Shown: positions 1-11,336 of the stretch, in pieces
Layout of the letters: each line of letters opens with the position of its first letter
Position numbering within the stretch: the stretch's first letter is position 1
Source: Ctenosaura bakeri
Lineage: Eukaryota > Chordata > Lepidosauria > Squamata > Iguanidae
DNA length: 64,000 nucleotides
Direction of reading: 5' to 3'
NCBI GenBank assembly: GCA_948474755.1
Contig: CAOLHI010000928.1
Coordinates: forward strand, 186,001-250,000
Translations under genes and position numbers: made by a program
The notes under the pieces: model-generated
Databases searched by the model: none
Seen by the model: only the letters and a program-made list of their open reading frames with translations
Told to the model about the DNA's origin: nothing

Positions 1-472
1 CCTGGAAAGATCCCCAACTTTGGCCAAAGGGACTTCCCCCTCCCCAGCAAGAACACGGTCAAAAACACTTCTTACATGACCAAAGAGAAAGGCCCTTTAT
101 CGAAAGAAGGGAGGGGTTATATGGATTTGGGATGACAATGATCTCATGGAGCATCCAGCGCATGTGCAAGAATATTTGCTTTCCCCAGACTAAGATTCTG
201 ATACATGGTTGATAATACAGTAACTTCTGGTTGACAATGAAACCTGTATCAGACATTTATTCATTCAGCAGTGAAGTGTAATAAATATTGTTACAGGGAG
301 TGCTGGGAGCCAATATGGAGAACCCAGGCATTGACTTTGCCAATTAATGTCTGCATAATTTTAAGTAGGACAAGGGGCTGACAACAAGAACAACCTTTAA
401 AGTTGGTTAGAATTCAAAAGGGAGGAACTTCAGCTAAGCAATAAGCAAATGCAAAGAGACAGAGTTTCTTCA
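1..472. other. No recognised feature
   Basis: AT-rich unique-looking sequence. I see no exon-like open frame, no SINE promoter boxes and no terminal repeats. The short minus-strand open frame here has no recognisable motif. Confidence 0.5.
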
Positions 473-480
473 GCTTAGAC

Positions 481-1175
481 CAGCGGTTCTCAACCTGTGG
501 GTCGTGACCCCTTTGGGGGTCAAACGACCCTTTCACAGGGGTCGCCTAAGACCATTGGAAAATATGTATTTCCGATGGTCTTAGGCTCCATTCCCTCCTC
601 GGTGGTGGTGCACAGGCGCAAGCCACTCGCTCGCGTCCTCCTGCCCCCTGTTCAGGAGGGACTGAAATTGCTCCCCTTCTCCGCTACCAGGAGAACCTCC
701 CGTCTGATGGGCCAGATTGGGGGGCGGAAGCAGCACGGTGGGGCAGGCCCCCTCCTCACCACGGCCCCTGCACCACTTGCCATGGAGGGGGGCGCTGTGG
801 AAGGGCCGGGGTGATGCAAGGCGGTGCTTTTCCCGGGGGCGAGCTGCAACTGGCGCAAAAGACAAAGGTGCTGGGATTCCTCGCCCCCCAGTCAGGGTCG
901 ACACTCTGGAAACTTTTCCCACGCTGCCCCCCAGCGGAAACAAGAGCGAAGCAGAAGCAGAGCCCGGGGGGGGGGTTCTCGGATTTTTTTCCAGGGGGAG
1001 ATGTGCAGCTCCTCTTTCCCTCCCTGCCCGCCCCCTTGTTCCTGGCCGGCGAGGCGGCCTTTGCCTGGGGGGGAGGCATTGTAAATAATAAATAAATAAT
1101 TTTATGGTTGGGGGTCACCACAACATGAGGAACTGTATTAAAGGGTCACGGCATTAGGAAGGTTGAGAACCACTG
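481..1175 (-). mobile_element. SPIN-like non-autonomous hAT transposon, copy 1
   Basis: The element begins CAGCGGTTCTCAACC and ends GGTTGAGAACCACTG, giving inverted ends typical of the SPIN group of hAT transposons. It is flanked by a perfect 8-bp duplication GCTTAGAC (473-480 and 1176-1183), the hAT hallmark. The core (about 600-1080) is very GC-rich, and the several overlapping open frames in it are composition artefacts. No transposase is encoded, so the copy is non-autonomous. The end with ACCCTTTAATACAGTTCC lies at the right, so I call it minus relative to the copy at 55782. Assignment to SPIN is from memory of the end sequences. Confidence 0.85.
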
Positions 1176-1280
1176 GCTTAGACAGTTAAGCAGCCAATAC
1201 TTTCTGTGAATTGAACTGTCCAGGGTGCTGAATCTCTTATCAGCCCTGCAGAGAAGTCCACAGAAAAGCTGAGAAACACT

Positions 1281-1384
1281 GGCCATTTCTGCACTAGGCC
1301 CCTCCCTAAACTCCAAACCCCAGGATTCCATGGGATGTTGAAAGTGGAATAATAGCACTATAACAATCTAGTGCGGAAATGGCC
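1281..1384. mobile_element. Hairpin MITE, internally deleted
   Basis: It begins GGCCATTTCTGCACTAG and ends CTAGTGCGGAAATGGCC, with CACTG on both sides as a 5-bp target duplication that shares the terminal G/C. Most of the left arm is missing compared with full copies such as 36399-36578; the right arm (CCCCAGGATTCC then GTTGAAAGTGGAAT) is intact. Confidence 0.85.
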
Positions 1385-2158
1385 ACTGTCTAATTTGTCT
1401 GTACTCTTTTGCTGCTTACAAGGTCAGAGAGGAAAATGCTGGCAGAATGTACAATATAAACTGTGTTTACTGTAGCCCTGCTGCCCAGAGCTTGAGAAAG
1501 TTACATTTTGAGGCTATCCAAAAACAAAACAAAAGACTCATTCTGGTTTGCAAGCTCTGGGAGTTTATTTCATTTATATCCCACCTTTCTTCCAACATAG
1601 GATCCAAGGCGGAGTACCTCATTTTATAAGCACAATATAATTTTGAAAGTGTTAATACAAAAGTTAAACAAGATTAAATGTCTTTTTAAAAAAAATCTAA
1701 GAACAGTGATAGCGCATCTTATAGAAAAAGAAGTTATTTTAAGAAATTGTTTTAAGTAGTTGAAAAAATTTTAGCAGGTAGAGAAGTAGAGACGTGTCTT
1801 TTAGCAAAATAGGGGTACATGGCTGAGAAAACAAATACTGCTTGTTAAGAGACAAATTCTACCATCTATTATAAGAAATAAGAGGAAGACAAAACAACCT
1901 TTGTACTCTTGGTACAATACAGAGTTGAAAAACAAGATTTCAGGGCGGAGATAAGCAAATTATGCCGTTTTTTAAAGATTAATCTGTAGTTTATATCAGT
2001 GTGGGTTTTATCCAATGGGAATTATAAATGTGTATGAAAAAAATACTGAGGGTGCATAAATTTCAGATGAAAATCATGTTCGGCACCAACTCATTTTCAG
2101 AGCCAAGAGCTCTAGTTAGTCCGATTGTGCAATTGTAATTATTAATTAAAGATTCCCC
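1385..2158. other. AT-rich spacer, no gene seen
   Basis: Low-complexity AT-rich DNA. Around 1565-1600 there is a short stretch resembling the reverse complement of a SINE tail (ATTTATATCCCACCTTTCTTCC). Nothing else is recognised. Confidence 0.5.
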
Positions 2159-2592
2159 CCTTGCAGGGTAGGATTCTGGATTCTTTTCAAACTCTCTCAT
2201 TGTTGGTGTCAAGGAAGGCCTTTCTACTTGCAAGGTTGAATGTACATCCCTCAAATAGGACTAAGGGTAGATATCTACAGACCCCTTTTCTGAATCATAC
2301 ATGTCATTGTGCTCAAGCTCCTGACGTTCTCCATCGTATGGTATTGTTCTGCCCATTGCATATAATTCCAAGGAAAAAGTTGTTAAGGAGGTTATTGGAA
2401 AGGAATATCTGTTTGGACAGGTTATCTGTGGAATACTTATTGGAAGATGGGAATCCGCATATTACTAGGCTAATGGCCAACTTTCTGGTGGAGGCAACAA
2501 ACGTATGACTTAAATTTTCTAAAAATGATTGCTGAAGTTTTATTGTAAATGTATATATTGTAGTATGCCTAATAAAGGTTAATCAGAATCAG
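2159..2592 (+). mobile_element. 5'-truncated non-LTR retrotransposon with 15-bp TSD
   Basis: A 434-bp insertion is flanked by the direct repeat AATTAAAGATTCCCC (2144-2158 and 2593-2607), showing target-primed insertion. Its 3' end is a short CAGAAT-type repeat after AATAAAGG. An open frame from 2161 to 2508 (115 codons) covers nearly the whole body and contains a Cys-His-Cys cluster (CHC, then H, then C about ten residues on) like those near the C-terminus of some LINE ORF2 proteins. The LINE clade is not recognised with confidence. Confidence 0.7.
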
Positions 2593-2752
2593 AATTAAAG
2601 ATTCCCCTTTTTACTTCACTCAGATTCTCTGATTTGTTTTTATTTGGCACATAGCTTAAGGAGAAGCAGTTTTGCTGCAACAGCAGCATTTAAAAACAAA
2701 TTAGAAGCAGAACTAAGAGATACTTTCAGATATAATTAAATAAAAACACTAT

Positions 2753-2930
2753 GTTGTTCCATGCCTTTGAGTCATTTCTGACTTATGGAGCCCCCAAGGC
2801 AAACTGATCACAGGGTTTTCTGGGGGCTGAGCATGTGTGATGCGCCCAAGGTCACGCAGTCGGTTTCCACAGCCATTTGGGAAATTGAACGCTTCGCTTC
2901 AGGGTCGTAGTCAACTACTACACTGGCTCT
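2753..2930 (-). mobile_element. tRNA-derived SINE
   Basis: In the reverse sense this reads like the common squamate tRNA SINE: a tRNA-like head, then GTGACCTTGGGC-type sequence, then a tail ending near TTGAAGGC...ACAAC. Here the tail is at the left (GTTGTTCCATGCCTTTGAGTC). The copy is old and diverged. Confidence 0.6.
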
Positions 2931-3023
2931 ATACTCCCCAGTAAAAGTTTTATCTCCTGCATACACTATAAACCAAAGGCTTCCTTATATTAAAAGGTCT
3001 TTACCTGCTATCCTGCTGAGTTG

Positions 3024-3581
3024 AAGTCCACTCTACTCTGCTTTGGTTAGACCCCATCTTGAATCCTGTGTCCAGTTCTGGGCACCCCAATTCAAGAAGG
3101 ATATGGACAAGCTGGAGCAAGTCCAGAGGAGGGCGACCAAAATGGTGAGGGGCCTGGAAGCCATGAAGCCCTATGAGGATAGACTTGGAGAGCTGGGTAT
3201 GTTTAGTCTGCAGAAGAGGAGGTTAAGAGGGGACATGATAGCCATGTTTAAATATTTGAAGGGATGCCACGTAGAGGAAGGAGAGGGCTTGTCTTCTGCT
3301 GCTCCAGAGACCAGGACAAGGAGCGATGGATTCAAGCTGCAGGAAAGGAGACTCCACCTGAACCTCAGGAAGAACTCCCTGACGGTCAGGGCTGTCCGGC
3401 AGTGGAATCTGCTGCCCCAAAGGAGTGTGGTGGAGTCTCCTTCCTTGGAGGTTTTTAAGCAGAGGCTGGATGGCCATCTGTCGGAAGGGCTTTGAGGGTG
3501 TTCTTGCATGGCAGAGGGTTGGACTGGATGGCCCCTGTGGTCTCTTCCAACTCTACATTTCTATGATTCTATGATTCTAAA
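3024..3581 (+). mobile_element. CR1 LINE 3' end
   Basis: The frame from 3043 to 3495 encodes the CR1 ORF2 C-terminus: [20 protein letters not shown], then [16 protein letters not shown], then [18 protein letters not shown]. It ends in the diagnostic ATTCTATGATTCTA 3' repeat at about 3565-3580. The copy is 5'-truncated within the RT C-terminal part and its frame is almost intact, so it is a fairly young insertion. Confidence 0.92.
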
Positions 3582-4555
3582 AGAAACTTTTCCCAAATTC
3601 TGCTACTGGCTTAACCCACGTGTATTTTTAAGGTATGGCTAGGTACTTAAATTCAATTTGTTCAATTACATTGCCTTTTATGCCAAAAAATGTGTACGGT
3701 GGGCAACACTATTGTAGATTAAAAACCTCAATTATAAGTATATCCTAAAAGCAAATATAAATTAATTAAAAACAACAAAAAGCACAAGGGTAATGGAAAA
3801 AGCCAGCACAGAACTAGTTAGATTTCTTCAGTGGTCAAGCAGCCTAAATAACTTGCCTGCAAGTGGTCTTTTGTTGGTTGACGGAAAGACACAGGGAGGT
3901 AACCCGGCCTTTTGTGGCAGTGAGTTCCACAGCCTGGGGCCGCTACCAAGAAGGTCCCATCATCTGCCTCCATCAGATGTAACTCTGATAGCAGTGGGAT
4001 CCAGAAAAGGGCTTCCCCAAACATTTTAAGACTGAGGTTGGGCACCAATGTGGATCAAATAATTTGTATTTGGATGTTATAAAATATCCACACAAGGTTT
4101 TCGTTTCAATTCCTTTCCTAATAATTCATAGCACGGTGTTTGCCTTTTTAAAATAGCCGTCCATCGTCAAAGTCGACATTCTTGAGGAGTTATTCATCAC
4201 AGGTCCATGATTTCTTTCTTCCTGAGTCTACTTGCTTCAGTGATTAAAGAGCCCAGTCATAGATGATATCCAGGATAATGTCTCAAACCTGCAAGAGACA
4301 GAAAAATCAGGGTAATGATCAGCCAATTCAATACAGAGAGAATTAAAAAAAAATTAAAAATGATGCCACATAGCAGAGCTTGGAAAGTTTGTTATAACTC
4401 TCAGAATTTGAGAATTCTAGACTAAAAGGTAACATTTCCAGATTATGGTTAGGAGAGTACTGAACCAGGTTAGGCAAATGGGACACTTGCTGTTCCCACT
4501 GTGGATGGAAACTTAATTTTATTTCAAGGTATTCCACAGGTCTGAATGTCCTAAC
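3582..4555. other. Spacer with an unassigned dispersed repeat
   Basis: No exon is recognised. The segment 3835-4030 (TGAGTTCCACAGCCTGGGGCC and following) looks like a diverged dispersed repeat, but I cannot name its family. Confidence 0.35.
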
Positions 4556-4772
4556 AGCGCCAGATCCCATCTAATCTTGGAAGCCGGCCAGGGTCAGCCC
4601 TGGTTAGTACTTGGATGGGAGATATGCCAATGAATACCAGGTGCTGTAGGCTATATTTCAGAGGAGGGAGTTGGTAAAGCCACCTCCAAGTAGTCCTTTC
4701 TAAGAGAACCCTATGAAATTCCTGGGGTCACCATAAACCAACAGGCAACTTGAAGGCACACAGGCACACACA
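4556..4772 (+). mobile_element. 5S rRNA-derived SINE
   Basis: The first ~95 bases match the 3' two thirds of 5S rRNA, including TGGTTAGTACTTGGATGGGA and CCAGGTGCTGTAGGC, which overlap the 5S internal promoter. They are followed by a SINE body ending CAACTTGAAGGCACACAGGCACACACA. This is a SINE3-type element, not a functional 5S gene: the 5' part of 5S is missing and there are many substitutions. Confidence 0.85.
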
Positions 4773-5571
4773 GTGTATTCCATATCCTGGCAGCCCTTCA
4801 GGCAAAATCAGACAGAAATCCCTAATAAAAACAAAGCCTTGAGTGTTCCTAATTTCTTCCTTAAGTCAGTGGGCTTTAGAGGTTTATTTTGCCTTTGATG
4901 GATGTGTTCCTCTCCTAGGGTTGGGCAGGGGTCCAACCAGTCCCCTAAAGTCTGTATTTATAACCCCCCAGCTTCCCCAGACTTCTTTTCTCTCTTTTTT
5001 TTTTTCTGGCAAAAATGGACGGGTGGGTTGCCTTTTCTAGATGCCCTGTAGGCATCCTCTCTCTTGCACTACTTAGTAAATTTTTTTTTTTCAAAACCAG
5101 AACTAGAATTCTCACCGCTTACAGTTTTGCTTTGTGGGGAGGGGTGTTGGCAGTACAAAATGTTTGGCTATCCCCAGAGGATCCAAGGGGCAGGAAATTG
5201 CTCCCTGGACCCTCAAAGTAAGTCTATAGACCCATGGCTTGCAAAGTTTGGTTTTGCAGATTGAACTGCAACTCCTAGAATTCCCGATCACTGGCTATGC
5301 CGGACAGGACTTCGGGAATCTGAAGTCCAAAAATCTGAAGAATCAAAGACTGAGAAAGCACGTCTGTAGACCAGCCATGGTTTCTAACTCCAAGGAGTTT
5401 ACCAGTAGCAACAGCAAAACCTCTTATTTTCTTCTGAAATTATGCTCTTGAAATCCGGAAACCTCAGGGGTGGGCCCCCCACAAATATTTATGTAATATT
5501 CCACCTGTCTACCAACATGGGAGACTATGCAGCTTACCACATAGATATTTAAGGAGTACAGCTAAAAACCT

Positions 5572-5614
<43 letters not shown>

Positions 5615-5615
5615 G
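5572..5615. repeat. (CAT)n microsatellite
   Basis: Fourteen uninterrupted CAT units directly precede the LTR at 5616, which inserted into the end of this microsatellite (its ATCG duplication continues into TCATCATC on the far side). Confidence 0.95.
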
Positions 5616-6522
5616 TGTTACCCTGATTTCTGGGGGTCCCGTGAGGGACTCTTAAATGCACTCTCAATTATATAAGTTGGGGAAATTAGCCAAGAGCACA
5701 AGCTAGCAATGCGAGAGGCAGGGCAACGAAGCGGAATCTTTTACCCAATGTCTACAGGGTCAGGCCGAGTCAAGGAGCAAACAGAAGTGTAAGAATAATA
5801 ATTGATTTTATTAAAATACAGTCAAACAGTGTATGCAACACACTCACACAGAGAACTATAGAAATAAAGGTTGGAGTAGGATAGAGGGATTTTTAAGAGG
5901 AGTTGTTGGTTTGGGTAATACTACACCTGTCCCGAAGCCCCGGTAGTCTGCAGCAGAAGTTTGGAGGTACGGAGTCTCAGTACGTGGGACTGAGGGGAAG
6001 GCTCACCAAGCAAAGTGGCAGCAAGGCGGGATGGAACTCGGGAGCGATCCGAAGAAGCTCTCAAAGTCAGGGGTTTTTATAGGGGAAATGTGGCCGTAGG
6101 CTAGTCCGTACTTGGGGAAAACAATGAGTTTAGGGCTGGAGACAAAGCCTCCGAAAGGTCAGAATTTAGCATGATTTAGTTAAGTCCGAATTGACAATAG
6201 AGTAGACAGTATGCAAACGCGGAGTGCTTGACAGTTGAGTATTTGGCTTGTCGAGCTTCCTGCTTGGGGCAGAGAGTCCTTTGTAAGTAGCATGCATACA
6301 TAATAGAGTACTTGCCTTTGAGGTCTCCTGATGCGGCGGGACGGCTATTTCTGGCCTGCCTGTATTGTGTGGAATATTACAGCGATTAGTGGCCCTGCCT
6401 GTCTGTGAGCTTGTCCGGGGGACCCTGCAGCACATGGAGAGGAATAGGTAAAGAAGGCCAAATTATTGATATCACTTTGATATCTAATATCCCCCAAGTG
6501 CGGCTTAGTAGCTGCAGCAACA
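5616..6522 (-). mobile_element. ERV solo LTR, copy A
   Basis: The 907-bp LTR has TG...CA ends (reverse sense) and a perfect 4-bp target duplication ATCG (5612-5615 and 6523-6526). In the reverse sense it has a TATA box (complement of the TTTTTATAG near 6073) and a downstream AATAAA-type signal. No gag, pol or env lies next to it, so it is a solo LTR left by recombination. A 4-bp duplication fits class I (gamma-like) retroviruses. Confidence 0.88.
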
Positions 6523-6792
6523 ATCGTCATCATCTCCTTCAAGTTCACAGGTACCTCATTAATGCTATTCAAGTCAGCCTTTACTGCCTAACTGTGCTGG
6601 GCTCAGAATTTTTCCTTTCGTCTCTCAAGGAAGCGGCATCTTTAAGTAACTTTTGCCAAAAAATACCCTAAATACCATGGATTTTTTTCTTCCCATCCAC
6701 CTCTTTGTCACTTCAACACTCACAACAGAACACAAGGTGGCAACAGTATGATAAAACCCACAAACCATGTGATACTCCTCCTCTTTTAATTA

Positions 6793-7178
6793 CAGTCAGC
6801 CCTCCACATTTGCAGGTTTCACTTTTGCAGATTTGATTATTCACGGATTATTTGTTGTCCCCTCTGCTGGCTCCTTATGTCATTTTTAATAGGGACTGTA
6901 AGCCTCGTGAGGCTGAGAAACTGCGAACGAGACTTGTAAGTCCCTCTTAAAAATGGTGAGGGGCAGCAGGGGAGGTGGGTAGTAAGCCCCACCAGCCCCC
7001 CACTTCTGCCTTGTGGAGGAACCCTGGTTCCTCAAAGGACTCCACAGAGGGTTGAATAGGGTGATCATACTTTTTTGTGTGTTCAATATGGTTTGGGAGG
7101 GCCTCGAGTTATTCACGGTTTTTCCACTTTCACAGGGGTCCTGTGGCCCTAACCCTAGCGAATGTGAAGGGGTGACTG
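6793..7178. mobile_element. Tigger/pogo-like MITE, copy 1
   Basis: Inverted ends CAGTCAGCCCTCCACATTTGC and GCGAATGTGAAGGGGTGACTG are flanked by TA on both sides (6791-6792 and 7179-7180), as in Tc1/mariner-pogo elements. The element is 386 bp and contains no transposase. Confidence 0.85.
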
Positions 7179-7412
7179 TAGTCAGAACATATTGCCACAA
7201 CTATAAAAATAACTAAAAGTTTCAGTAATACCACAAAAGGTATTACATTACAGTTGTAATCTAATGAAGGATAATGTAAGATAGTTATACTTTCATTGCT
7301 GGAAGAGGATTAAATGCAAGTAATTTTCTGTGTGCAGCTAATTACGGTCCTTCACATTTGCAGGTTTGATTTACCTGGATTTAATTATTTATGAGTTTCT
7401 CCAACCTGCCCC

Positions 7413-8285
7413 TGTTATCACGGTTATGATATGTCAGGTGAGAGCACTAGATATCCTTTTGATATCAAATAATTTGGCCTTTGCTTGACCTTTCTCTGCC
7501 ACCCTACCCCACGTGTTTGCAGAGATCCTCCGGACAAGCACGTATTGGGCGCGTCCGTTAATGGTTGTACATTCCAAAACCTCATTCAGGCAGGCAACTT
7601 AAGCCTCTCCAATGCTTTAGGGAAAAACCTCCCTGCAAACCAGCTTTGCTCGGCGCGTATCTTCACAAAGCCGCACTGCCAAGAGCCGAGCCATTCCTCT
7701 ATGTCGGGCCATCAGCGTACCGGCCACACTATTGTCATACAGCGTTAAGCTCATCATGCAGAACCTGACCTTTTCCAACTCCTTTGTTCAGCTCAAAATT
7801 TCCTTTGTTCCCACCGAGCACAGCATAACCTGTAGGCACACTCCACCCTATAAAAAGTCCCCACTTTTGGGACTACCTTGGACTACTTTGGACTTCCATC
7901 CTGCCTTGCTGCCGGTTGTCTAAGGAAACTCCCCTCAGTAACCACACTGAGCTTTCTCTCCCGGAACCCCGTCTTTCCCTCCAGGACTACGAGACCAGAT
8001 GTCGTATTACCCACTCCCTTGAAACTCTCCATTTCTATTTCTAAGTTAGCTAGTATTTGTCGTGTCTTTCCTGTTGCTTGTTCTTAATAAAAATATCATT
8101 TGTCACTTTAAAGCTTGTCTAACTGCTCTCTGACCCGATGCTGTATACGTTGGGTAAAAGATCCTAGCTGAAGTTACCCTGCCTCTCGTTAGCTTAAGAG
8201 AGTGCTTGAGCTTAATTCCCCCAACTTGTGCTTTTATTTGGTTATTTGGGCACCCCTCCCGGGACCCCCAACATATAGGGTAACA
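7413..8285 (+). mobile_element. ERV solo LTR, copy B
   Basis: The 873-bp LTR starts TGTTATCACGG and ends AGGGTAACA, with CCCC on both sides. It has a TATA box CTATAAAAAG at about 7848 and AATAAA at about 8086, marking U3, R and U5. Near the start it carries the inverted pair GATATC-N5-GATATC shared by the other copies. No internal proviral region adjoins it. Confidence 0.85.
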
Positions 8286-8540
8286 CCCCCTCCCCGCTGC
8301 TCAAGAGCTTCTTTTCCAGGGTAACCTGCCCTCTCAGTGGCTCTTATCAGGCCTCACGGCCCTTTAAAAACCCACCTCTGGGCCTTCTCCTCCACCACCA
8401 CCACCAGCAGCCACATCTGGCCAGCTAAGGATGGCTCACAGGCCCATTTCTCAGCACCACAAACCCTCTCCCTGTTCCCCTCATACCCAAGGAAGGAGAT
8501 GGGCGAGAGAAAGCAGGTAAAGGGCTACCATGCTGACCTC

Positions 8541-9602
8541 TGTTACTGTGATCAATAGCCCTCTCCCGAGGTCTACAATTTATTAAACTACAATATCAAA
8601 ATGACATCTCCACGTGGATACTATTAAAAGTTATTCCACGTGTCTGAAAGGGATGCTGTACGAGCACGTAGGCAGGCACGGCCGAACGGCCGCAATTAGG
8701 AAAATCCCAGTCTGGCCAGTGACTCAATCTGTCACGTAGCCCCAAGGAGCCCTCCAGACATACCTAGCCATCAAGTCCACAAAGAGTCCTCAGCCCCGAG
8801 ATGCCTGCTTGACAGGTTTAGGGCTCCTGACAATCAGCCTGTCAAGCGAGGGTGATCTACATACTGCAAAGCCTTTGTCCAACCCTGGCAGAGTCAATTA
8901 AACCCCATCAAAACCCATCAAGCTGGAGATGTCCGTCGTTAAGGGCTTTGTTTTAGCCCCTCTCTGTCTATTGTTCTCCCCGGGAAAGGGTTAGCCTCCA
9001 GGTACATTTTCCCCTATAAAAACCCCTGATTTTGAGTGCTTCTTCAGATCGCTCTCGGCTTCCTCCTCGGCTTGCCGCCCCTCTGTTTCCTGAGCATTTC
9101 CTCTCAGCCTCCATGTGCTGAGACTCACCGCTCCCGACTCTCTGGCTCCATTTCAGCTTCCTGGATGTCTGGATCAGGTAGAGTATCACCCCGAAAACCC
9201 TCTCTAAAATTCTCTATCAATTTTCCTCCCTTTTTATTTTCTTTTAGCCTCTGTGTGCGTGAGTGCAAATGTGAGTAAGTGCGTAGTGACTTACTTTTTA
9301 TAAAAATAAAATAAAAATCCTTTATTAGACCTTGTGTTTGGATTTGGGTCTGGCCCAACCTGGTATACATTGGGTTTTAAGATCCTGCTGAGTTACCTTG
9401 CCTTTTGTTTTGCTAACTTGTGCTCAACTCATTCTCCGTTCCCTGTATTATATTTTGAGCATGGTGACCGGGACCCCCGGAAACTCAACTGATTCAGTGA
9501 CAGGGACCCCCGGAAACTCACTACAACTGATTCAGTGACTGAGAGCCCCGGAAGCTTGGGCAACCTACCCAGTGACCGGGACCCCCATAAATTAGGGTAA
9601 CA
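8541..9602 (+). mobile_element. ERV solo LTR, copy E
   Basis: The 1062-bp LTR runs from TGTTACTGTG to AGGGTAACA with a perfect CCTC duplication (8537-8540 and 9603-9606). TATA box CTATAAAAAC is near 9014 and AATAAA near 9306. The U5 end contains a short tandem duplication around GACCGGGACCCCCGGAAAC (about 9463-9590) not seen in the other copies. Confidence 0.87.
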
Positions 9603-10167
9603 CCTCCCCTTCCCTCTCCTTCCTTTGACCCAAGTTGGACTCTGGGTGCCCATTCTCCCCACCATGCCTCCCCTTCCCAGAGACACACATACATTGATAT
9701 TTGTGATTTTATGCTTTTGTGAGGGTCTTACATCTCTAACCCTAGTGAATATGGAGGGCTGACAGTACCTCCAAACTCTGCAGTGCATCTATTCCACAGA
9801 GTCAAGAAACCTTACCTTTTTTTATAGGTTGTTGTGGGTTTTCCAGGCTTTGAGGCTGTGTTCTATTAGTATTTCCTCCTGACGTTTCGCCTGTATTTGT
9901 GGCTGGCACCTTCAGAGGAAGATGAACTGAAGAGAAAGACAAACTGAACCATCTAAACTGGGCTCTACAGGCCAATAGTTACTCCGGTTCAGACATCAGA
10001 AGAGCTTCAAGACCCGGCAAAAATCACAGCAGTGAAGATAAGCAACCAACCAAAGGGAATGTGTTTTTACCGTACATCAAAGGAGTCACTGACCATATAG
10101 GGAAATTGATGAAGAAATGTGACCTCCAAACAATCTACAGACCCACCACGAAAATTCACCAAATAAA

Positions 10168-10276
10168 TTTCCGGGGGTCCCTGTCACCGAATCAGTTATT
10201 TTGAGTTTCCAGGGGTCCCGGTCACCATGCTCAAAATATAATACAGGGAACGGAGAATTAGTTGAACACAAGTTAG
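10168..10276 (-). mobile_element. Truncated ERV LTR (U5) piece inside Penelope element
   Basis: The sequence is the near-exact reverse complement of part of LTR copy E (about 9425-9520), including GGTCACCATGCTCAAAATAT. It lacks the terminal TGTTACCC, and I see no target duplication, so it is a fragment rather than an integrated LTR. Confidence 0.75.
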
Positions 10277-10710
10277 CAAAGGACAAGAGGGATCCTCTAA
10301 CTTCTGCTGGAGTTTACCGCGTACCTTGCAGATGTGGGCAGGTCTACAGAGGGACCACAAAACACAGCATCCAAACACAAATCGAAGAACATGAAAGATA
10401 CTGCAGACTGATCCAGCCAGAAAAATCAGCAGTAGAAGAACATGTTATAAACCAACCTGGACACAGAATGGTTTTTGAAAGCACAGAAATTCTGGACCGT
10501 TCTGACAACTACTACGTCAGACTACACAGAGAGGCCATTGAAATCCATAAACACATGGACAATTTCAACAGGAAAGAAGAAACTCGGAAAGTAAACAAGA
10601 TTTGGCTACCATTACTGAAGAACACTAAAATCAAGACTCAAAAATATGCCAATGAACATCACCCAGACCCTGGAGGTCCCTCTACAGGGAACAACACAAT
10701 GGGCTGCTAA
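10277..10710 (+). pseudogene. Penelope GIY-YIG endonuclease remnant
   Basis: This is the PLE-derived part of an open frame that begins upstream in LTR sequence at 10201. The GIY-YIG-type core is visible as GVYRVPCRCGQVYRG. It is followed by a helix ending EEHERYCR, the segment EKSAVEEH that supplies the family's catalytic Glu, and then REAIEIHKH and FNRKEE, the usual C-terminal motifs of Penelope endonucleases. The Arg expected four residues before the helix His appears to be Gln here (TQIEEH), so activity is doubtful. The frame is open for about 145 codons to a stop at 10710, but RT is absent and the N-terminus is replaced by LTR sequence. It is a dead transposon gene, not a host gene. Confidence 0.82.
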
Positions 10711-10862
10711 AATACTTAATGCGCTGTTATGCATATCCCCTTATTAACATATATAACATAAATGGGGGATATCCCATTTAACAGTAGGCCATCACACAGG
10801 CCAACTGTAACACATGCAAATTGCTCCCTCCCACCCAGGGACTACACGAGTATATATACTTT

Positions 10863-11336
10863 GGCCCTTTCCACACGTTGGCGAAGAAACGGGCGAAACC
10901 ACGCTGAAACGGAGCTTACCTTAAACCCGGTAAGTCCGTCGCCGCATGGAGCAGCGTGTTTTCGCTGCTCCACACTCGTCGGCGTCCCACAGCGTCCTGC
11001 GGCACCCAAAATGGCGGCTTATGACTGGCGGAGGCTCTCCACCAACCGGAGAAGCTCGCCAGGCGGAAAACCCACCACCGGCAGATCTGCGCGCATCTGC
11101 AAATCTACACCAGGTGCTGCGACGCAGCTGAACGCAGCTTCATGCCCTGTGCCTTTTAAAAACCACTTGAAAAGTGGTTTTGAAAAAGCACGCGGCGGCG
11201 CCACTTCCTGGCGCCCTAGCGCGGATTGGGGTGTGGAATTACACTAAAGTAATCCGCCCCAATCCATTTTATGGTGTAGACGATCTCCGTCAGAGGTTGC
11301 GCTACACCGTTTTAATACCCCCGTGTGGAAAGGGCC
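10863..11336. mobile_element. GC-rich MITE, subfamily 1, copy 1
   Basis: Ends are GGCCCTTTCCACACG and CGTGTGGAAAGGGCC, with flanking pentamers CTTTG/CTCTG (one mismatch). It is inserted in the Penelope element. The interior is GC- and CpG-rich, contains CAAAATGGCGGC (a YY1-type motif) near 11009-11020, and on the minus strand AAGGTAAGC (5' splice-donor-like). The interior matches the reverse complement of the copy at 27226. Open frames here are composition artefacts. Confidence 0.85.

Larger units (their letters stand above)
7342..9769. mobile_element. Tigger/pogo-like element split by two LTRs
   Basis: The left end (CGGTCCTTCACATTTGCAGG at about 7345) and the right end (CTAGTGAATATGGAGGGCTGACAG, ending about 9769, then TA) are those of the 6793 element. 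Between them lie LTR copies B and E, each with its own target duplication, so both LTRs inserted into one older transposon. Remaining transposon DNA: 7342-7412, 8286-8540 and 9603-9769. Confidence 0.6.

Noticed and set aside
581..1121. Overlapping open frames on both strands
   Set aside because: They lie in the GC-rich core of the SPIN-like element, where stop codons are rare by composition. The same applies to 55865-56455.
4560..4655. 5S rRNA gene
   Set aside because: The 5' third of 5S is missing, the rest is diverged and it is fused to a SINE body; same at 38622.
5572..5615. CRISPR-like or other functional array
   Set aside because: Simple (CAT)n microsatellite; no direct-repeat and spacer structure occurs anywhere in the window.
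5616..9602. LTR pair A and B or B and E as the two ends of one provirus
   Set aside because: Orientation differs (A against B), each has its own 4-bp duplication, and the DNA between B and E is Tigger-like, not retroviral.
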